Shown here: one piece after another, positions 42,684 to 46,013 of the stretch
Numbering within the stretch: the first letter of the stretch is position 1
Layout: each line of letters begins with the position of its first letter
NCBI RefSeq assembly: GCF_947497005.1
Contig: NZ_CANMFF010000027.1
Location: 1 to 46,013, forward strand
DNA from: an uncultured Ruegeria sp.
GTDB lineage: Bacteria; Pseudomonadota; Alphaproteobacteria; Rhodobacterales; Rhodobacteraceae
DNA length: 46,013 nt
Direction of reading: 5' to 3'
The notes under the pieces: model-generated
Told to the model about the DNA's origin: nothing
The model's database searches: none
What the model saw: the letters and a program-made list of their open reading frames with translations, nothing else
Made by a program: the position numbers and the translations under genes

Positions 42684-43883
42684 ATGAAAACCGACTTTAA
42701 CGCGGCAAACACTATCCGTCGTCCCGTCAGTGGTGCACAAGCGCCGCCATTGACCAGCGATGAACCCGTAAGATCAACCTCTGCCACTCAGATCGTCTTG
42801 CCGCCAACTGCGATTGTCTATTGCCAAGGTAACTTCGCCAACATCGATGGAAAAACTGCAAATGGCCTCGTTCGTCATTCAGAGGCCTACAGGATTCAGT
42901 CTGTCATCGATAACAACTACGACGGTGAAGACAGCGGGCGGGTTCTTGACGGTACAGTAAACCACATTCCGGTCTTCAGCAGTCTGGACGCTGCTGTTGC
43001 CCATGAAGCCGAGATCCCCAACGCCTTTATTTACGGGATGGCGCCATCTACAGGGAGACTCTCATCGACAGATCGCGACGTTGTTCTCGGCGCGATATCA
43101 CTTGGTATGAACATCGTCAGTGGATTGCATGAATATCTGAGCGATGACCCTGAGATCGCGTCTTTTGCGGCCGAACGCAAAGTCACCATCCGAGATATTC
43201 GAAAACCTAAACCCAGCAAGGATATGCGTCTGTTCGACGGGAGTATTGCAGGTGTGAAAGCGCTGCGCATAGCGGTTCTTGGAACCGATTGCGCCATTGG
43301 AAAACGGACAACAGCGACCGTCTTGGCCCGCGCCTTGAACGCGAGAGGCATCAAGACTGTTCTTGTTGGTACGGGCCAGACGGGTTTGATGCAGGGCGCA
43401 AAACATGGTGTAGCAATGGATGCCGTACCGCCGCAGTTCTGCTGCGGTGAGCTTGAAGGTGCGATTGTTGACGCTTCCGAGGCTGAACAACCCGACGTCA
43501 TATTAATCGAAGGTCAAGGGGCGTTGAGTCATCCAGCGTTCTGCACATCCGCCTTTATCCTGCGGGGCAGCCAGCCGGACGCCGTGATCCTTCAACACGC
43601 TCCAAAGCGCGCACATCGCTGTGATTTTCCCAATATGCCAATGCCCAAGCCTGCAAGTGAGATTGCCCTCATCGAAGCGTTTGCTGACACAAAAGTCATC
43701 GGCATCACGCTCAATCACGAGGGGATGTCTGAGGCCGAAATTACCGACACTATCGCCGCACAGTCACAAATACTCGGGCTGCCCGTAACGGATGTACTTA
43801 GCCGGCCGGCATCGCATTTGATTGCAATGGTTGTCGCCGCCTATCCTGGATTGCATCAATCCACGCCTGTGGCTGCGATATGA
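42684..43883 (+). CDS. DUF1611 domain protein (DgcN-related), P-loop
   Basis: A 399-residue protein. The DUF1611 N- and C-parts follow a 35-residue extension. The P-loop region IAVLGTDCAIGKRTTATVLA sits at about 197-216, then VLVGTGQTGLMQGAKHG, ILIEGQGALSHPAF and ILQHAPKRAHRCDF. Family members include DgcN, an N-acetyltransferase in D-glutamate breakdown. The usual partner of DgcN is an enolase-type enzyme; here the next gene is a PLP racemase of the alanine/ornithine type, overlapping by 4 bases. The pair may make or modify a D-amino acid derivative. AAGGAAA precedes the ATG. Function beyond the family is inferred. Confidence 0.85.
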   Translation: MKTDFNAANTIRRPVSGAQAPPLTSDEPVRSTSATQIVLPPTAIVYCQGNFANIDGKTANGLVRHSEAYRIQSVIDNNYDGEDSGRVLDGTVNHIPVFSSLDAAVAHEAEIPNAFIYGMAPSTGRLSSTDRDVVLGAISLGMNIVSGLHEYLSDDPEIASFAAERKVTIRDIRKPKPSKDMRLFDGSIAGVKALRIAVLGTDCAIGKRTTATVLARALNARGIKTVLVGTGQTGLMQGAKHGVAMDAVPPQFCCGELEGAIVDASEAEQPDVILIEGQGALSHPAFCTSAFILRGSQPDAVILQHAPKRAHRCDFPNMPMPKPASEIALIEAFADTKVIGITLNHEGMSEAEITDTIAAQSQILGLPVTDVLSRPASHLIAMVVAAYPGLHQSTPVAAI

Positions 43884-45001
43884 GTACACCCCGCATTGAG
43901 GTGCATCTGAGCAAGATACGCCATAATGCAAAGACTGTGATCGGGCGCCTCAAGACTCGCGGAATCAGCGTCACCGGTGTGACCAAAGCAGTGTGCGGGC
44001 ATCCAACCATCGCTCGGGCCATGCTGGATGGTGGCGCTGCGGGGCTTGCAGAAGCGCGTCTTAGCAACGTGCGGAAGTTACGCAATGCGGGCATGACATG
44101 CCCGATCACCTTGATCCGTACACCAACGCTGAGCCAGGTCGATCAGGTCGTCCAGTACTGTGAGGTAAGCTACAACACAGAGATCTTCGTGATTACCGCT
44201 CTGGCCGCCGCAGCGATCCGGAAAGACTGCATTCACGGAATTATCCTGATGGTTGAGATGGGCGATCTGCGCGAAGGGATCATGCCAAAATACCTCGGCT
44301 CAATTGCACAGCAAGTGGTGGATATGCCAGGTGTCGCGCTGAAGGGCATCGGAGCGAATTTCGCTTGTCTGAGTGGAATTGCCCCGAATGCCGCAGACAT
44401 GGGCGCCTTGTCTGCCCTGGCGAATGACACAGAGGGGCAGTGTGGTCCCTTCCTTCAGACGGTATCTGGCGGTAACTCGGCCAACCTTCCTTGGGCCCTG
44501 GGTGGACACCCAGCTGGGCGCATCAACGATTTAAGGCTGGGGGAAGCAATACTTCTGGGCGTTGATCCGGTATCCGGAGATCAGATAGGTGGGATGTATA
44601 CGGATGCCTTTACGCTTGTCGCCGAGGTCATTGAAACAGGGTCCAAACCTGCAACTCACCCTCAGAGTATCTGCGACCCGGTATTCAAAAGACTTCACCT
44701 TGTCCCAAAAAGCGGACAAAGCACACAACTAATCCTCGCCATTGGTCAGCAAGATACGGACGTTTTTGGGCTTTCTATGCCCCCTGGAAATAGACTCATC
44801 GGTGCAACAAGCGATCATCTTGTCGTCGGCACTTACAATTCGACGCAGAGCGTGGGAACGGAAATGAGATTCCAAATGAACTATAGTGCGTTGATGAAAG
44901 CTATGTCTGCTCCTGACGTTCAGACAAAACTGCTCCGTGGCAGTCCTTCACGACACGCGCGTGTCTCTCAAGGACCAGGCAATCACCTGGCATCAATTTG
45001 A
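43880..45001 (+). CDS. PLP-dependent racemase, alanine/ornithine racemase family
   Basis: A 373-residue protein of fold-type III PLP enzymes: the Schiff-base lysine is K36 in VTGVTKAVCGHP, with the barrel stretches GAAGLAEARLSNVRKL, GIILMVEMGDLREGIMP and TVSGGNSANLPWAL typical of the Orr-like alanine/ornithine racemase family. A GTYNSTQSVGTEMRFQMNYSALMKAM segment forms the C-terminal domain. It interconverts L- and D-amino acids in the cytoplasm; whether alanine, ornithine or another is not clear. It overlaps the DUF1611 gene by 4 bases (ATGA), so the two work in one pathway. No transporter or peptidoglycan gene is near. Confidence 0.88.
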   Translation: MSTPRIEVHLSKIRHNAKTVIGRLKTRGISVTGVTKAVCGHPTIARAMLDGGAAGLAEARLSNVRKLRNAGMTCPITLIRTPTLSQVDQVVQYCEVSYNTEIFVITALAAAAIRKDCIHGIILMVEMGDLREGIMPKYLGSIAQQVVDMPGVALKGIGANFACLSGIAPNAADMGALSALANDTEGQCGPFLQTVSGGNSANLPWALGGHPAGRINDLRLGEAILLGVDPVSGDQIGGMYTDAFTLVAEVIETGSKPATHPQSICDPVFKRLHLVPKSGQSTQLILAIGQQDTDVFGLSMPPGNRLIGATSDHLVVGTYNSTQSVGTEMRFQMNYSALMKAMSAPDVQTKLLRGSPSRHARVSQGPGNHLASI

Positions 45002-45050
45002 AATACTTAACTGATAAATGCGCCGTTGGAAACGGATAGGAGAATAACCA

Positions 45051-45263
45051 TTGGCAAAGCCGAAAAAAGCAACTCTCTTCAATGCACACGTTCCCATGGC
45101 GGAAACGCCGATGGAAAAAACAACGCGAGTCGTTCGGGAAATGGTCAACGAAGAAGCAGAGCAAAGACAGATCAAGAACGCTCGGCTTCGCAAAACTCGG
45201 CTCGAAAGGGATGCGAAGACACCATCTGAAGCCAGTCCGCCGAAGCCCGTCAAAAATCGGTGA
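45051..45263 (+). CDS. Small basic protein, TTG start, Rhodobacterales type
   Basis: A 70-residue protein, MAKPKKATLFNAHVPMAETPMEKTTRVVREMVNEEAEQRQIKNARLRKTRLERDAK in short. An AGGAGA site lies 7 bases before the TTG at 45051, and the lysine-rich start is in its frame, so this start fits better than the internal ATG at 45096. It is hydrophilic, charged and probably partly helical. The function is unknown. It follows the racemase gene by 49 bases on the same strand. Confidence 0.7.
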   Translation: MAKPKKATLFNAHVPMAETPMEKTTRVVREMVNEEAEQRQIKNARLRKTRLERDAKTPSEASPPKPVKNR

Positions 45264-45382
45264 CAAGAACGTTGGCCCTCCTCTCCACGCGACTTGATTG
45301 AGCGAAACACAAACAAAGTGGCTAGCGAGCACTGTTTATCTCATGCATCAGTAGCGCCCGTACTCGTTTCAAGGATTTTGTC

Positions 45383-45664
45383 ATGACACTCTCAGATGAG
45401 AGCTCAAAAAAAGTTCACTATATCTGCCAGACATATGTCGAACAGAAGCCAGGACGCGGAGGGCAAGGAAGCCTGAAAATTGGCAAACAATTTGAATACT
45501 CCACGGCAGCGGAGGCACAAAACAGAGCAGAAAGAGAAGCGCAATCCGACGATTGCGCTGGCGCCGATGCCTACATGGTCAGTGAGGATCCGAACAGTGG
45601 CGAAGTCGGGTCGCCAAGTTTCCTCATTCGGCTTGGCAACGTCCCGGAATTTGACGAGTTTTAG
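45383..45664 (+). CDS. Hypothetical protein, 93 residues
   Basis: It starts MTLSDESSKKVHYICQTYVEQKPGRGGQGSLKIGKQFEYSTAAEAQNRAEREAQ and ends in an acidic tail (VPEFDEF). There is no signal peptide or membrane helix. The pattern YICQTYVE with GLKIGKQFEY and AEAQNRAERE is that of a small conserved alphaproteobacterial protein of unknown function. One cysteine pair (YICQT and DDCAGA) is present. It stands alone; the last repeat copy follows it. Confidence 0.7.
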   Translation: MTLSDESSKKVHYICQTYVEQKPGRGGQGSLKIGKQFEYSTAAEAQNRAEREAQSDDCAGADAYMVSEDPNSGEVGSPSFLIRLGNVPEFDEF

Positions 45665-45887
45665 ATATCTATCTGGCTTTAGCTTTACACTCTAATTGCA
45701 CCTCGAATGCGGCACGACCTCGACCGAAAGCTCTTTTATTTGTTTCCAGCAGAATAGATTGTTTTGGGTGTGAGTTTTGCCGAGAAACTGGGCCATGAAC
45801 ACCCAAAAAGCAATCATTGGTGCAAGCGTTGCAAATGCTAACTTTGTCGGTATTGTGCGAATTTGGCTGGCCTGAGGTTTTGCGTTT

Positions 45888-45958
45888 GCAGCGAACGGCA
45901 GGTTCGACGGGCCGCGCTGCAGCATGACAAACTGCGGGTGAATGTCTTGTGTGGGTGG
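45888..45958 (+). repeat. 71-bp dispersed repeat, copy 10 (diverged)
   Basis: It starts GCAGCGAACGGC, has GCTGCAGCAT in the centre and ends GGGTGG where others have GGGCCG, at exactly family length. It lies downstream of the 45383 gene; the rest of the window to 46013 shows no recognised gene. Confidence 0.6.
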
Positions 45959-46013
45959 CGCCTGCATTGCAAGTGTTTTCTGCGTTGATGGCGGCGGTCC
46001 GTCAGTACCGTCG

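Noticed and set aside
45692..45967. Minus-strand open frame through the last repeat
   Set aside because: Its first part is the repeat read backwards and the start has no ribosome site; its composition is not convincing.
1..46013. CRISPR arrays, tRNA or rRNA genes, prophage
   Set aside because: No short regularly spaced repeats, tRNA arm patterns or phage genes were seen; the 71-bp repeats are kilobases apart and intergenic.

Overview
The window looks like chromosomal DNA of a marine alphaproteobacterium of the Rhodobacterales (Roseobacter group). The basis is inference from protein families seen together (EutC-like cyclodeaminase, DUF3604 enzymes, BCCT transporter, several class III cyclases with SAM/AAA/TPR parts, small Rhodobacteraceae-type proteins), moderately high GC, and a dispersed intergenic repeat. 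No rRNA, tRNA, CRISPR array, prophage or intact insertion sequence was seen. No taxonomic search was possible.

Layout. 1-5.1 kb: the start of a minus-strand gene cut by the edge, an ornithine-cyclodeaminase-family enzyme, an unusual adenylate cyclase-GFA fusion, and a divergent SDR/AraC pair with an inverted repeat between them. 5.4-15.2 kb: the most coherent block. A Crp/Fnr-type regulator and a secreted protein (minus strand) face a seven-gene plus-strand run: two tandem DUF3604 proteins, two outer-membrane barrel proteins, a membrane-anchored parvulin-like isomerase, a HupE/UreJ-like membrane protein and a small lipoprotein. This could be an uncharacterised envelope system for one class of substrate. 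15.4-25 kb: a chimera of a zinc-peptidase N-terminus with a DUF4377 domain, a large SAM-cyclase-AAA-TPR regulator, a SnoaL-like protein, ArsR, a hydrolase, an EamA exporter, and a cyclase-TolB-like-TPR protein. 25.3-34.2 kb: DHFR-like reductase with TetR, an EamA pseudogene, a solute-binding protein plus BCCT transporter, a winged-helix/hydrolase fusion divergent from a methyltransferase-hydrolase pair, and a frameshifted membrane methyltransferase. 34.4-46 kb: a second SAM-cyclase-AAA-TPR protein, small proteins, a cold-shock protein followed by a fatty acid desaturase, a secreted protein with seven Cys/Trp repeats, a DUF1611/racemase pair and small Rhodobacterales-type proteins.

Cross-cutting themes. 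(1) A repeat of almost constant length (71 bp) occurs at least ten times, always in the same orientation; five copies lie between convergent genes. (2) Four proteins carry class III nucleotide cyclase domains in three architectures, so nucleotide signalling is dense here. (3) Several genes are fusions, remnants or frameshifted, which marks this as a flexible accessory region. Statements about function rest on family recognition by eye; no database search was run.
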